Below are positions 7,986-16,493 of a stretch of 64,000 nucleotides of DNA, piece after piece. The stretch lies in the NCBI GenBank assembly GCA_002238725.1, contig MPMX01000001.1, forward strand, positions 1 through 64,000, read 5' to 3'. The translations under genes and the position numbers were made by a program. The DNA comes from Rhodospirillaceae bacterium bin65 (GTDB lineage: Bacteria; Pseudomonadota; Alphaproteobacteria; Bin65). The notes beneath the pieces were generated by a model. That model did not search any database, was not told the DNA's origin, and was given only the letters and a program-made list of their open reading frames with translations. The number at the start of each line of letters is the position of its first letter. Within the stretch, counting starts at the first letter, position 1.

Positions 7986-8494
7986 CACTTGACCAGAAAG
8001 CGGCGCTCGCCCGTGATGCGGTCCCGGCCGAGCGCAATGTGGAACAGTACCTGCCATTGCCCGAGCCGCAGCGCGTGGACTGGCGCGTCGTAGCGGCCAT
8101 CGCCCAGCGGCGTCAGGGCGACCGCGAAATCGAGCCCCTGTTCGATGGGCCGGCGGAATTCCGCACGCACGCTTGCCGACGACAGGGGCCGGCCGGCCCT
8201 GTCGTGCAGCGCCAGAGTCAGGCGCCCGCCGTCAGCCCGCCTGTCCAACCGGGCAGCGACCTGCCAGGCCAGTTCCGAGGCCCGCTGTTTCGCTTCCAGC
8301 TGCTTGTTGAAGCCGAGCCCGCGCCGGTAGGAATCGTCGGTCGAGACGCCGGTGAAGCTGTCGAAGGCGAAAAAGACCATGATGCCGTTGGCCGCCAGGA
8401 TGACGACGAACCCCCAGACGAAGGTCCAGGGAATCCAGTGGCTGCGCCGCTCCTGTGCGCCCGTTCTGTCGGTTCTGTCGGTCCGGTCGGTCAT
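7985..8494 (-). CDS. ccoH: cbb3 oxidase assembly protein CcoH (FixH)
   Basis: A 169-residue FixH-family protein with one membrane helix (about 21-43) and a periplasmic domain that stabilises the oxidase during assembly. Family hallmarks are WIPW before the helix, the Asp-Ser-Tyr/RGLGFNK segment after it, and GRYDAPVHALRLGQW in the beta domain. The N-terminus is a short repeat, MTDRTDRTDRT, from three copies of a 9-base DNA unit, which suggests replication slippage. It overlaps ccoG upstream by four bases and ccoI downstream by one. Confidence 0.92.
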   Translation of the reverse strand: MTDRTDRTDRTGAQERRSHWIPWTFVWGFVVILAANGIMVFFAFDSFTGVSTDDSYRRGLGFNKQLEAKQRASELAWQVAARLDRRADGGRLTLALHDRAGRPLSSASVRAEFRRPIEQGLDFAVALTPLGDGRYDAPVHALRLGQWQVLFHIALGRDRITGERRFLVK

Positions 8495-10014
8495 CGGCTG
8501 TCCGGTTTCGGGCCGCGGAAGGTCGTCTCCCGCACGGTCTTCCCCCCTTCCGCGCTGGTGACGACGAAGCGGATTTTCGTTTCCGGCGCGGTCACGCTGG
8601 CGGCGGGCGCCCGGACGTGCAGGCGGTATTCGCCCAGCCCGTCAGGCGGCGCGCTGACGATGACATGGGCCGCAGGCCGGGTAGAGCGGCCGACCAGGAC
8701 GATTTGCGCGCCCGGCAGTCCCTCGACGGTCAGGTCGAAGTTTCGCGTCGTCCGCGCCTTGTTCAGGACCTTCAGATCGTAGCTGTTCTGGATCGCGCCG
8801 CTCGACATCTGCACGAACAGGGTCCGGTCGTGCAGCACGTTGATGCCCTGGTCGTCGCGCGTGGCCAGCGCGAAGACCATCAGGCCGGCGACACCCAGCA
8901 TCAGGAAGAAATAGAGTACCGTGCGCGGCCGGATCAGCCGGTAGGTCAAGGGCTGCTTCGCCGAACGCTGCGCCATGCGCCGCTCGGTATCGAAGGCGAT
9001 CAGGCTGGGCGGCAGGCCGACCTTCGCCATGATGTCGTTGCAGGAATCGACGCACAGGCCGCAGCCGATGCATTCGAGCTGGAGGCCGTCGCGGATGTCG
9101 ATGCCGGTCGGGCAGACGGCGACGCACTGCTTGCAGTCGATGCAGTGGCCGGTATCGCCCCATGCCTGCCCCTTGCGGTGCGGGCCGCGCGGTTCGCCGC
9201 GAAACCGGTTGTAGGTGACGACGAGGGAGTCCTCGTCCAGCATCGCCGCCTGGAAGCGCGGCCAAGGGCACATGAAGGTGCAGACCTGTTCGCGCGCCAT
9301 GCCGGCCAGCAGATAGGTGGTCGCGGTGAACAGGCCGACGAAGAAATAGATCGTCTGCGAGGCCGCGCCGGTGAAGAAATCGCCGACGACCGTGGGCGCA
9401 TCGGCGAAATACATGATCCAGGCGCCGCCGGTGAGGAACGCGATGGCCAGCCAGGCGCCGTGCTTGGCCGCCTTGCGTGCCGCCTTGCCGGCCGACCACT
9501 TCTGCTTGTCGAGCCGGATGCGGGCGCCGCGGTCGCCTTCGATCTGCCGTTCGACCCACATGAACAGGTCGGTCCACACTGTTTGCGGGCAGGCGTAGCC
9601 GCACCAGACGCGGCCGGCCAGGCTGGTCGCCAGGAACAGGCCGACCGCGGCGAGCACCAGGATGCCGGTCAGGTAGTAGACCTCCTGGGGCCAGATCTCG
9701 ATGAAGAAGAAATAGCCGCGCTCGTGGTTGAGATCGACCAGCACGGCCTGATCGGGCGCGCCGGGGCCGCGGTCCCAGCGCACCCAGGGCAGGACGTAGT
9801 AAAGGCCGAGCAGAGCGACCAGGGCGGCCCATTTGATCCGGCGGAAGCGGCCGCTGACCTTGCGGGGATAGACCTGCACCCGGCGGGCGTAGAGGCCGGG
9901 CGGCCGTGCATCGCCGGCGGCGCGGGCGCGGGCGTCTGCCTTCTGCTCACGGACCGAAAGGACATCCGCCGCGTCGCCGAATTCCTGCGCCGTGCCGCTA
10001 CCGTCCGGGGACAC
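8491..10014 (-). CDS. ccoG: cbb3 oxidase accessory ferredoxin CcoG (FixG)
   Basis: A 507-residue membrane iron-sulfur protein of the FixG/CcoG family, proposed to reduce copper for insertion into the cbb3 oxidase. It has several membrane helices in the first 260 residues, including the GYACPQTVWTDLFMWVER segment, then two [4Fe-4S] ferredoxin motifs, CIDCKQCVAVCP and CIGCGLCVDSC, and a C-terminal immunoglobulin-like domain typical of FixG. ATGA overlap with ccoH shows co-translation. A gap of about 65 bases separates it from ccoP, so the GHIS half may have its own promoter. Confidence 0.95.
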   Translation of the reverse strand: MSPDGSGTAQEFGDAADVLSVREQKADARARAAGDARPPGLYARRVQVYPRKVSGRFRRIKWAALVALLGLYYVLPWVRWDRGPGAPDQAVLVDLNHERGYFFFIEIWPQEVYYLTGILVLAAVGLFLATSLAGRVWCGYACPQTVWTDLFMWVERQIEGDRGARIRLDKQKWSAGKAARKAAKHGAWLAIAFLTGGAWIMYFADAPTVVGDFFTGAASQTIYFFVGLFTATTYLLAGMAREQVCTFMCPWPRFQAAMLDEDSLVVTYNRFRGEPRGPHRKGQAWGDTGHCIDCKQCVAVCPTGIDIRDGLQLECIGCGLCVDSCNDIMAKVGLPPSLIAFDTERRMAQRSAKQPLTYRLIRPRTVLYFFLMLGVAGLMVFALATRDDQGINVLHDRTLFVQMSSGAIQNSYDLKVLNKARTTRNFDLTVEGLPGAQIVLVGRSTRPAAHVIVSAPPDGLGEYRLHVRAPAASVTAPETKIRFVVTSAEGGKTVRETTFRGPKPDSR

Positions 10015-10079
10015 GATCTCTCTCCCTCAGCGCGCGCTCCCGCAGGGGCGCCCGTCTTTCCGGAGCTGCGCGGGACCGA

Positions 10080-10961
10080 CTATTCGCCGCCGCCCAGGGC
10101 ATGGACATAGACGGCCAGCATCTTGATGGTCTCGGCGTCGAGCCTCGTGCGCCATGCCGGCATCGCCCCCATGGTCGGCTTCGCGATTTGCGCGACGATA
10201 CCATCCTTCGAGCCGTCGCGCAGCCAGATGGCGTCGGCCAGCCGGGGCGCGCCCTGATCGCGGTCGCCTTTGCCGGCGGCGCCGTGGCAGGTGGCGCAAT
10301 GTTCCTTGTAGAGCGGCGCGCCGCGGGCCGCAGCAGCAGCGTCGGTCGAGCGCTTGCCGAGGGAGAGCACGAATTCGGCGACATCGGCAATCTGCTCCGG
10401 CGTCAGCGTTGCATCCTCCTCCTCGCCGCCGAAGGCCGGCATCTCCGAGGTCCGGGCGTCGTCATCCTCGTTGCGCACGCCGAAAAGAATCGTCTCGTGG
10501 ATTTCCTCGAGCCCGCCGCCCCAGAGCCAGTCATCGTCGGCGAGCGAGGGATAGCCGCCCGGATTGCCGGTGCCGCCGACGGCGTGGCAGGGCGCGCAAT
10601 TGTCCGCGAAGGCCGCCTTGCCGCCGGCGAGCGCAAAACGCAGCAGCCGGTCGTCCTTGCGGATATCCGCAAGCGAGGACGTGCGGATGCCGTCGAGGTA
10701 CTTGCCCTGTGCAGCCTTGGCCGCCGCGATCTTCTGCCCGATCTCGACCCGGGACGAATATCCCAGCACGCCCTTTGTGTAGCCGCTCAGGCCCGGGATC
10801 GCCGGATAGAGGATGAAATAGACGACCGACCAGGCGATGGTGGCGTAAAGCACCCAAAGCCACCAGCGTGGCAACGGCGTATTCAGTTCCCGAATGCCGT
10901 CCCATTCGTGACCCGTGGTGGCCTGGCCGGTGTAGAGGTCTTTTTCGACTTTGGTCGGCAT
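10080..10961 (-). CDS. ccoP: cbb3 oxidase dihaem cytochrome c subunit CcoP
   Basis: A 293-residue membrane-anchored dihaem cytochrome. The N-terminal DGIRELNTPLPRWWLW precedes the single anchor helix and is diagnostic for CcoP. The two haem c sites are CAPCH (122-126) and CATCH (222-226), and MPAF and MPAW supply methionine ligands. It passes electrons from the soluble cytochrome pool to CcoO and CcoN. It starts three bases after the ccoQ stop, within the ccoNOQP core operon. Confidence 0.96.
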   Translation of the reverse strand: MPTKVEKDLYTGQATTGHEWDGIRELNTPLPRWWLWVLYATIAWSVVYFILYPAIPGLSGYTKGVLGYSSRVEIGQKIAAAKAAQGKYLDGIRTSSLADIRKDDRLLRFALAGGKAAFADNCAPCHAVGGTGNPGGYPSLADDDWLWGGGLEEIHETILFGVRNEDDDARTSEMPAFGGEEEDATLTPEQIADVAEFVLSLGKRSTDAAAAARGAPLYKEHCATCHGAAGKGDRDQGAPRLADAIWLRDGSKDGIVAQIAKPTMGAMPAWRTRLDAETIKMLAVYVHALGGGE

Positions 10962-10964
10962 CGC

Positions 10965-11177
10965 CTAGGCCCCGTCTTTGCCGGCGGCGGCCGGCCGGGC
11001 AGGCGCAGCGCCTGCGGCGGGTTCGGCGGGCCGGGCGTCATCCGACAGCGGGATCCGGGAGGCGCGGCGGAACCGATCGCGGTTCGACGGCCACAGCACC
11101 CAGGCGACGATGCCGACGAACAGCGCCATCATCCAGACGACCCAGGCGGAGCGGACGAAAGCGTAGAATTCCTCCAT
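10965..11177 (-). CDS. ccoQ: cbb3 oxidase small subunit CcoQ
   Basis: A 70-residue protein with one membrane helix (about 13-30), then the WPSNRDRFRRASRIPL segment typical of CcoQ/FixQ and an Ala/Pro-rich tail. CcoQ stabilises the CcoN-CcoO-CcoP complex. It lies between ccoO and ccoP with short gaps. The low-complexity tail is longer than in many homologues but carries no recognisable domain. Confidence 0.92.
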   Translation of the reverse strand: MEEFYAFVRSAWVVWMMALFVGIVAWVLWPSNRDRFRRASRIPLSDDARPAEPAAGAAPARPAAAGKDGA

Positions 11178-11188
11178 CGCCGCGCCGC

Positions 11189-11923
11189 CTACTGCTGCAG
11201 GTCCTTGACGGTGTATTTCTTGAAATCCACCATCCGGCCGAGAATCTGGAGATAGGCCACGAGCGCGTCCATTTCGGTCAGCTCTTCGGGCTTGCCGTCG
11301 AAGTCCGCAATCATGGCCTTGGGATAGCGCTCAAGCAGCGCATCGTGATCGTGATCGCCCTCGGGATCGGCCTGGGCGACCATGTCTGCATAGGCCGCGG
11401 CGATCATAGCCGGCGTGTAGGGCACGCCGACTGCCTTGTTGGCCTGCAGGTGCCGGGCGATATCCTCCCGGCCCAGCTTGCGCCGCAGCAGGAAACTGTA
11501 GGGCGGCATCACGCTGCCGGGCTCGACGCTGCGCGGATCAACCAGATGCTGGACCTGCCAGGCGTTGGAATATTTGCCGCCGACCCGGGCGAGGTCCGGC
11601 CCCGTCCGCTTCGAGCCCCACTGGAAGGGATGGTCATACATGCTTTCCGCAGCGAGGCTGTAGGGGCCGTAGCGCTCGACCTCGTCGCGGAACGGCCGGA
11701 CCATCTGGCTGTGGCAGTTGTAGCAGCCTTCGCGGATGTAAATCTGCCGGCCGGCCAGTTCGAGCGGCGAATAGGGTCGGACGCCCTTCACCGGCTCGAT
11801 GGTCGACTTGATCGTGTAGAGCGGCACGATTTCCACCAATCCGCCGATCGAGACCGTAATCAGGGTCGCGATCGCCAGCAGGATGACGTTCTTTTCCAGG
11901 ATCGCGTGGGAGAATTTCGCCAT
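11189..11923 (-). CDS. ccoO: cbb3 oxidase monohaem cytochrome c subunit CcoO
   Basis: A 244-residue FixO-family subunit: membrane anchor at about 12-34 ([18 protein letters not shown]), then one haem c motif CYNCH (67-71) in the conserved [17 protein letters not shown] context. Ser-Val-Met-Pro-Pro-Tyr near residue 140 gives the axial methionine. The chosen ATG gives [12 protein letters not shown], the usual CcoO start; the open frame further upstream would overlap ccoN. It lies 13 bases after the ccoN stop. Confidence 0.95.
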   Translation of the reverse strand: MAKFSHAILEKNVILLAIATLITVSIGGLVEIVPLYTIKSTIEPVKGVRPYSPLELAGRQIYIREGCYNCHSQMVRPFRDEVERYGPYSLAAESMYDHPFQWGSKRTGPDLARVGGKYSNAWQVQHLVDPRSVEPGSVMPPYSFLLRRKLGREDIARHLQANKAVGVPYTPAMIAAAYADMVAQADPEGDHDHDALLERYPKAMIADFDGKPEELTEMDALVAYLQILGRMVDFKKYTVKDLQQ

Positions 11924-11936
11924 CGTGCGCCTCCCC

Positions 11937-13463
11937 CTAAGCGGTCGCCGCCGCGCCGGCGCGTGACGGCTGCGACGCCTCGTATGCCGACACCTGGTCG
12001 TCGGCATAGTTGCCGCGGATCGTCCGGTACAGGTTGTAGATCATCAGCAGCGCGCCGATCAGGAACAGGATGCCGCCGAACGCGCGGATCACGTAGTAGG
12101 GATGCATCGCCTCCACGGTCTCGACGAAGCGGTATTGCAGGAAGCCGAGATCGTTGTAGGCCCGCCACATCAGCCCCTGCATGATGCCGGAGATCCACAT
12201 CGAGGTGATGTAGAGCACGATGCCGAGGGTCGCGATCCAGAAGTGGTAGCTGACCAGCTTGAGGCTGAAGAGTTCGCGCCGGCCCCACAGTTTCGGCACC
12301 AGGAAATAGAGCGCGCCGAAGCTGATGAAAGCGACCCAGCCGAGGGCGCCGGAATGGACGTGGCCGACCGTCCAGTCGGTATAGTGGCTGAGCGCGTTGA
12401 CCGGCTTGATTGACATGACCGGCCCTTCGAAGGTGCTCATGCCGTAGAAGCCGACCGAGGCCACCAGGAAGCGCAGCACCGGATCGGTCCGCAGCTTGTC
12501 CCAGGCGCCGGAGAGCGTCATCAGGCCGTTGATCATGCCGCCCCAGCTCGGCATCCAGAGCATCACGGAGAACATCATGCCCAGGCTCTGCGCCCAGTCC
12601 GGCAGAGCGGTGTAGTGCAGATGGTGCGGGCCGGCCCAGATGTAGAGGAAGATCAGCGACCAGAAGTGGATGACCGACAGCCGGTAGGAATAGACCGGCC
12701 GCTCCGCCCGTTTCGGAATGAAGTAATACATGATGCCGAGGAAACCGGCGGTGAGGAAGAAGCCGACCGCATTGTGGCCGTACCACCACTGGGTCAGCGC
12801 GTCCTGGACGCCGGCCCACAAGATGTAGCTCTTGGCGCCCGCCCACGACACCGGGACCGCCAGGTTGTTGACGATATGCAGCATCGCCACGGTGATGATG
12901 AAAGCGAGGAAGAACCAGTTGGCGACGTAGATATGCGGCTCTTTGCGGCGCAGGATCGTGCCGGTGTAGACCAGCAGATAGATCACCCAGACGATCGTCA
13001 GCCAGATATCGACATACCATTCCGGCTCGGCATATTCCTTGCTCTGGGTGATGCCCATTACATAGCCGGTGCCGGCCAGAACGATGAACACCTGGTAGCC
13101 CCAGAACAGGAAAGAGGCGAGCGACGGGCCGCCCCAGAGCGGCGCCCGGCAGGTGCGCTGGACGACGTAGAGCGATGTAGCGAACAGGGCGTTGCCGCCG
13201 AAGGCGAAGACAGCGGCCGACGTGTGGAGCGGGCGCAGGCGGCCGAAGCTCGTCCAGGGCAGGTCGAGATTGAGAACCGGGAAAGCGAGCTGCAGGGCGA
13301 TGACGACGCCGACCAGGAAAGCCGCTATGCCCCAGAAGGCCGTCGCCAGCGTGAACTGGCGGACCACGGTCATATTGTAGGCCGGCGATTGCTGGCTTCG
13401 GGCTGCTTCGCCGGCACCGGCGCCAACGCCGTCCGGACCCGCTTCCGCTGTTGCAGCTACCAT
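11937..13463 (-). CDS. ccoN: cbb3 cytochrome oxidase catalytic subunit CcoN
   Basis: The 508-residue haem-copper oxidase subunit I of the high-affinity cbb3 (C-family) oxidase, which reduces oxygen to water under microaerobic conditions. About twelve membrane helices are visible, with family histidine segments such as [19 protein letters not shown] (shown at about 86-104), [19 protein letters not shown] and [19 protein letters not shown]. The first 30 residues are Ala/Gly-rich and poorly conserved, so the exact start is less certain than the rest. It is first of the cco cluster. A perfect Fnr box lies about 107 bases upstream. Confidence 0.96.
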   Translation of the reverse strand: MVAATAEAGPDGVGAGAGEAARSQQSPAYNMTVVRQFTLATAFWGIAAFLVGVVIALQLAFPVLNLDLPWTSFGRLRPLHTSAAVFAFGGNALFATSLYVVQRTCRAPLWGGPSLASFLFWGYQVFIVLAGTGYVMGITQSKEYAEPEWYVDIWLTIVWVIYLLVYTGTILRRKEPHIYVANWFFLAFIITVAMLHIVNNLAVPVSWAGAKSYILWAGVQDALTQWWYGHNAVGFFLTAGFLGIMYYFIPKRAERPVYSYRLSVIHFWSLIFLYIWAGPHHLHYTALPDWAQSLGMMFSVMLWMPSWGGMINGLMTLSGAWDKLRTDPVLRFLVASVGFYGMSTFEGPVMSIKPVNALSHYTDWTVGHVHSGALGWVAFISFGALYFLVPKLWGRRELFSLKLVSYHFWIATLGIVLYITSMWISGIMQGLMWRAYNDLGFLQYRFVETVEAMHPYYVIRAFGGILFLIGALLMIYNLYRTIRGNYADDQVSAYEASQPSRAGAAATA

Positions 13464-13569
13464 CGCGATCCCTGCCCCCGATCGACCAGCTCAGGCTGTC
13501 ACCGGAGAGAGGCGCCGGACCGCGCACCGGTGACAGTTGCATTGGGCACGATTGATGTTGTCATAGGCA

Positions 13570-13583
13570 TTGATTTATATCAA
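13570..13583. promoter_or_regulatory. Perfect Fnr/FixK box in the ccoN divergent promoter region
   Basis: TTGATTTATATCAA matches TTGAT-N4-ATCAA exactly. It lies between ccoN (minus, start 13463) and the DUF2189 gene (plus, start 13651) in a short AT-rich patch. A TAGCTT hexamer at 13606-13611 is spaced to act as a -10 element for the plus-strand gene; for ccoN I could not pick a clear -10. One site may serve both directions. Confidence 0.8.
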
Positions 13584-13650
13584 TTGTTTGCAACCTGTGA
13601 CGACGTAGCTTGCTGCGGTTGACCGGTTAGCTGCTCGGCGGAGCTTGGAC

Positions 13651-14475
13651 GTGGCGGTGACAGAGGCATCGGCAGACAAGGAAGCGGCGGCGGAAGCCGG
13701 AACCGTTTCGCTCGGCGCGCCGTGGGCCTGGCTCGCCGCCGGCTGGGAGGATATCCGCCGGTCGCGCGGCTCCAGCCTGCTCTGGGGCGGCCTGTTCGCC
13801 GGCGCCGGGTTGATCATCCTGCTGATCCTGCATCGCTACCGCCTGTACAACCTGGCGTTACCGCTGGTGGCGGGCTTCATGCTGGTCGCGCCCCTGCTGG
13901 CGGTCGGTCTCTATCATGTCAGCCGGGAACTGGAGCACAACCGGCCGGTCGGAATGGGCACGGCATTCGGCGGTTGGGGCCGCAACCCCGGCCAGGTGGC
14001 GCTGCTCGGCTTCATTCTGGGGCTGTTCTTCCTGTTCTGGATCCGCGTCGCGACGCTGCTGTTCGCGCTGTTTTTCGGCGCGGAACCACCGTTGGCGTTC
14101 GGCGAGGCGGCGCCCAGTCTTCTGGGCTTCGTGGAATCGGTCATCCTGACCACCCGGAACCTGGGCTTCCTCATTGTCGGGTGCATGATCGGCGCAGCGA
14201 TGGCGGTCGTCGTCTTTACAATTTCCGCAGTCTCCGCACCTATGCTGATCGACCGCGACGTAACCGTGATCGAGGCCATTGTCGTCAGTTTCAACACGGT
14301 CCGGCGCAACAAGACGGCCATGATGCTGTGGGCGGTCCTCATCGTGCTGTTTACGGGGGCGGGCTTCCTCGCCGGGTTTATCGGCCTGGCCGTGACCCTC
14401 CCGCTCGTCGCCCACGCCACCTGGCACGCCTACCGCGATCTCGTGCCGCCGCCGGCCGGTTCAGCGGCCGGTTAG
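13651..14475 (+). CDS. DUF2189 integral membrane protein
   Basis: A protein of about 274 residues with the DUF2189 opening VSLGAPWAWLAAGWEDIRRS, followed by roughly six membrane helices (about residues 50-70, 75-97, 120-150, 175-205 and 235-262). GGAG at 13640-13643 lies seven bases before GTG 13651, so I prefer it to the TTG at 13645. DUF2189 proteins often sit beside cbb3 oxidase or cytochrome genes; their function is not established. The Fnr box between it and ccoN suggests shared low-oxygen control. A 53-residue membrane protein follows. Membership is confident; the role is unknown. Confidence 0.8.
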   Translation: MAVTEASADKEAAAEAGTVSLGAPWAWLAAGWEDIRRSRGSSLLWGGLFAGAGLIILLILHRYRLYNLALPLVAGFMLVAPLLAVGLYHVSRELEHNRPVGMGTAFGGWGRNPGQVALLGFILGLFFLFWIRVATLLFALFFGAEPPLAFGEAAPSLLGFVESVILTTRNLGFLIVGCMIGAAMAVVVFTISAVSAPMLIDRDVTVIEAIVVSFNTVRRNKTAMMLWAVLIVLFTGAGFLAGFIGLAVTLPLVAHATWHAYRDLVPPPAGSAAG

Positions 14476-14516
14476 GGCTCGCCGGCTGCCGGGACAGTCC
14501 AGCAGGGAAACCGCCC

Positions 14517-14678
14517 ATGTCCAATATCGTGATGATGTTCGTCGGCATCCTGGTCGCCCTGGCCGGACTTTTCATGGTCGCCCGGGCGACCGATGACATG
14601 TTCGGCTTCGCCGGCGCGGTGTTTACCGCCTTCGGCGTCCTGTTCACCTTCGGCGTTGTCCGCCGGATGACCGGGTAG
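14517..14678 (+). CDS. Small two-helix membrane protein, 53 aa
   Basis: ATG 14517 opens a 53-residue frame, MSNIVMMFVGILVALAGLFM onward, with two hydrophobic helices (about 3-22 and 28-47) around a short ARATDDMFGFAG loop and a basic end (RRMTG). AGGGA lies about ten bases upstream. It follows the DUF2189 gene after 41 bases in the same direction, so it is probably in that operon. The helix-loop composition looks like genuine coding. I do not recognise a named family; a helper of the neighbouring oxidase is a guess from context. Confidence 0.65.
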   Translation: MSNIVMMFVGILVALAGLFMVARATDDMFGFAGAVFTAFGVLFTFGVVRRMTG

Positions 14679-14687
14679 CGCCGTTTT

Positions 14688-14820
14688 CTAACCGCCCTGG
14701 ATTTCCGCATCCGGCAGCAGCCGCGCGATCTCCGCCCTGACCGCCAGCAGCCTCTCCACCAGCGCTTCCCGTTCGATGCGGAACCGCTGCGACGAGGCCG
14801 GGATCGAAATTGCATAAACG
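14688..14820 (-). pseudogene. 3' remnant of an IclR-type regulator
   Basis: The minus-strand frame ending at 14688 reads GTVYAISIPASSQRF, then an alternating helix (EALVERLLAVRAEIARLLP). This resembles the last strand and C-terminal helix of IclR-family effector domains, where a ..ALS-P...RF motif is followed by a final helix. The DNA-binding domain and most of the effector domain are missing: upstream, the sequence turns directly into the SDR remnant on the opposite strand. About 43 codons of an expected 250 remain. The family call rests on the tail alone and is moderate. Confidence 0.45.
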
Positions 14821-15264
14821 GTGCCGCGCACCCTGAAGGCGACCCAGTCCTGGCTGCTGGCCCGCGCCGCGACGCGGCAGATGAAGGAGCAGGGCGGCGG
14901 CAAGATCGTTCTCGTCTCGTCAGCGCGCGGCCTGCTCGGCCACCCGGCCGGTTACACCGCCTATTGCGCGTCCAAGGCGGCGGTCGACGGCATCGTCAGG
15001 GCGCTGGGCTGCGAGCTGGGCCCGGCGGGAATCACAGTGAACGCCATCGCGCCAACCGTTTTCCGCTCGCCGCTCACCGCCTGGATGTTCGAGGATACAC
15101 CGGAGGCCGCCGCGGTACGCGACGGATTCCTCACCCGCGTCCCGATAGGCCGTCTGGGCGAGCCGGAAGACCTGGCCGGCCCGCTCCTGTTTCTCGCATC
15201 GTGGGCGTCGGACTTCTACACCGGCCACATCCTGTACGCGGACGGCGGTTACACGGCGGGATAG
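14821..15264 (+). pseudogene. 5'-truncated short-chain dehydrogenase (SDR)
   Basis: A 147-residue frame holds only the C-terminal 60 percent of a classical SDR. It includes the LKAT...LLARAATRQMKEQGGG helix, IVLVSSARG with the catalytic Ser, YCASK (the YxxxK pair), GPAGITVNAIAP, and the FxGHILYADGGYTAG end. The N-terminal Rossmann TGxxxGxG and NNAG motifs are absent, so it cannot bind NAD(P) normally. The GTG at 14821 is merely the first possible start. It abuts the IclR remnant head to head, as if one deletion removed the 5' halves of a divergent regulator-enzyme pair. Confidence 0.7.
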
Positions 15265-15304
15265 GACGAAGCCGGGACCGATGCAGGACGGCGGCCGGTG
15301 GGCA

Positions 15305-16087
15305 TCACACGCGGCGCGCCGTCGCCGGCCTGAGCGCCCTGCCGCCGCCGGCGCGTTGGCGCAGATCTTCGATATCCAGTATGTCGATGCCGTGCTTGCC
15401 GATCGTCCCGATCGTGCCGGCCAGGCGCATCCGGGTGATCGTCCGGCTCACTGTCTCCACGGTCAGGCCGAGATAGTCCGCAATATCGCGGCGTGTCATG
15501 GGCAGATCGAGCAGGGTGAGATTCCGGCTGCGTAACCGCGTTCTGTGGACCTGAAACCACAGGAAGGTGGCGATTTTCTCCATCGCATTCTTGCGGCCGA
15601 GCAGGAACATCTGGTCGTGCGCCGACGCCAGCTCGTCGGAGCAGTGCCGGAGCAGCCAGTGCTCCACTTCGGGATAGGCCCGGAACAGCTCCCTGAGATC
15701 GGCAATCTCGTACTGGCAGACGACGGCATCGTTCAGCGCCTCGGCGGAATAGACGTAGCGCTGGTGATGATTGAGCCCGAGCATGTCGCCGGCATAGAGG
15801 AAACCCGTGATCTGCCGCCGTCCGTCATGGGCTTCCTTGAACGCCATCATGGCGCCCTCGGTGACGACGAAATAATGCGCCGCAGGATCGCCCTCGTCGA
15901 ACAGCCTGCCGCCGGCATCGATCCGGCGGCGAACAACGAAATCGTTGAGGCAGGCGATGCGCTCTTCGCCCAGGACGCTGCACACGGCGGACGACCGTGC
16001 CTGGCAAAGCAGGCAGGGCAGATCGCCCGGCACGATCCTGCCGCCCAGTGCCAAGGCGTCGATTGCGGGAGTGTGGGCCTCGTTCAT
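15305..16087 (-). CDS. fnr: Fnr-type oxygen-sensing transcription regulator
   Basis: A 260-residue Crp/Fnr regulator. C25, C28 and C36 (Cx2Cx7C) plus C124 in AVVCQYEI match the four ligands of an oxygen-labile [4Fe-4S] cluster. The cNMP-type barrel follows, then the helix-turn-helix MTRRDIADYLGLTVETVSR, whose E211, S214 and R215 read TTGAT half-sites, as in E. coli Fnr. I chose ATG 16087 over a TTG 21 codons upstream because it gives the usual length. Two perfect Fnr boxes in this window (4611 and 13570) are likely targets. It is transcribed alone. Confidence 0.93.
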   Translation of the reverse strand: MNEAHTPAIDALALGGRIVPGDLPCLLCQARSSAVCSVLGEERIACLNDFVVRRRIDAGGRLFDEGDPAAHYFVVTEGAMMAFKEAHDGRRQITGFLYAGDMLGLNHHQRYVYSAEALNDAVVCQYEIADLRELFRAYPEVEHWLLRHCSDELASAHDQMFLLGRKNAMEKIATFLWFQVHRTRLRSRNLTLLDLPMTRRDIADYLGLTVETVSRTITRMRLAGTIGTIGKHGIDILDIEDLRQRAGGGRALRPATARRV

Positions 16088-16230
16088 CCCTGCATCCGGA
16101 CGTTGCGGCAACAGCCGGTCCCTCGTCCGCCTGCTTGCCGCAGTCTCCAATCCGCTGCGGTGCAGGTCAATCGACGATTCGAGATTGTGACCGCTTCGCC
16201 GGGCGGCGCTCGGCCCGCCCGGCTGATGTT

Positions 16231-16413
16231 TCAGCGGATCAGCCAGATCAGGCCGAGGCCTATGGCAGCGGCCCCCAGACCGGTCAGACGGATGGCCGCT
16301 TCCGAGGCTTCGAGGAAGGTTTTCACCAAACGGCGCATCCCGTTGGGGAAGAGCGCGTAGACCATGCCTTCCAGCACGAGGGCCAGACAGAGCGCCAGCA
16401 GCAGTTCCTTCAC
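16231..16413 (-). CDS. DUF2065 (YjeT-type) small membrane protein
   Basis: A 60-residue protein with two membrane helices (about 2-20 and 42-59) around VYALFPNGMRRLVKTFLE, the conserved centre of DUF2065. In enterobacteria the homologue YjeT is encoded just after hflC, and the same order (hflK-hflC-DUF2065) is kept here with an 80-base gap. The function is unknown; the linkage points to the HflKC membrane complex. Confidence 0.88.
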   Translation of the reverse strand: MKELLLALCLALVLEGMVYALFPNGMRRLVKTFLEASEAAIRLTGLGAAAIGLGLIWLIR

Positions 16414-16493
16414 GCGAAATTACCTATCGATCCGGCAGCCCATTCCAGCGCACGGCACGCCCGCGGGCCTTGGGACCGCCGAAGCCGCGGCGT

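Noticed and set aside
6012-8093. A 693-codon plus-strand frame opposite ccoI
   Set aside because: Composition is Arg/Gly/Asp-rich noise; ccoI on the minus strand has every P-type ATPase motif.
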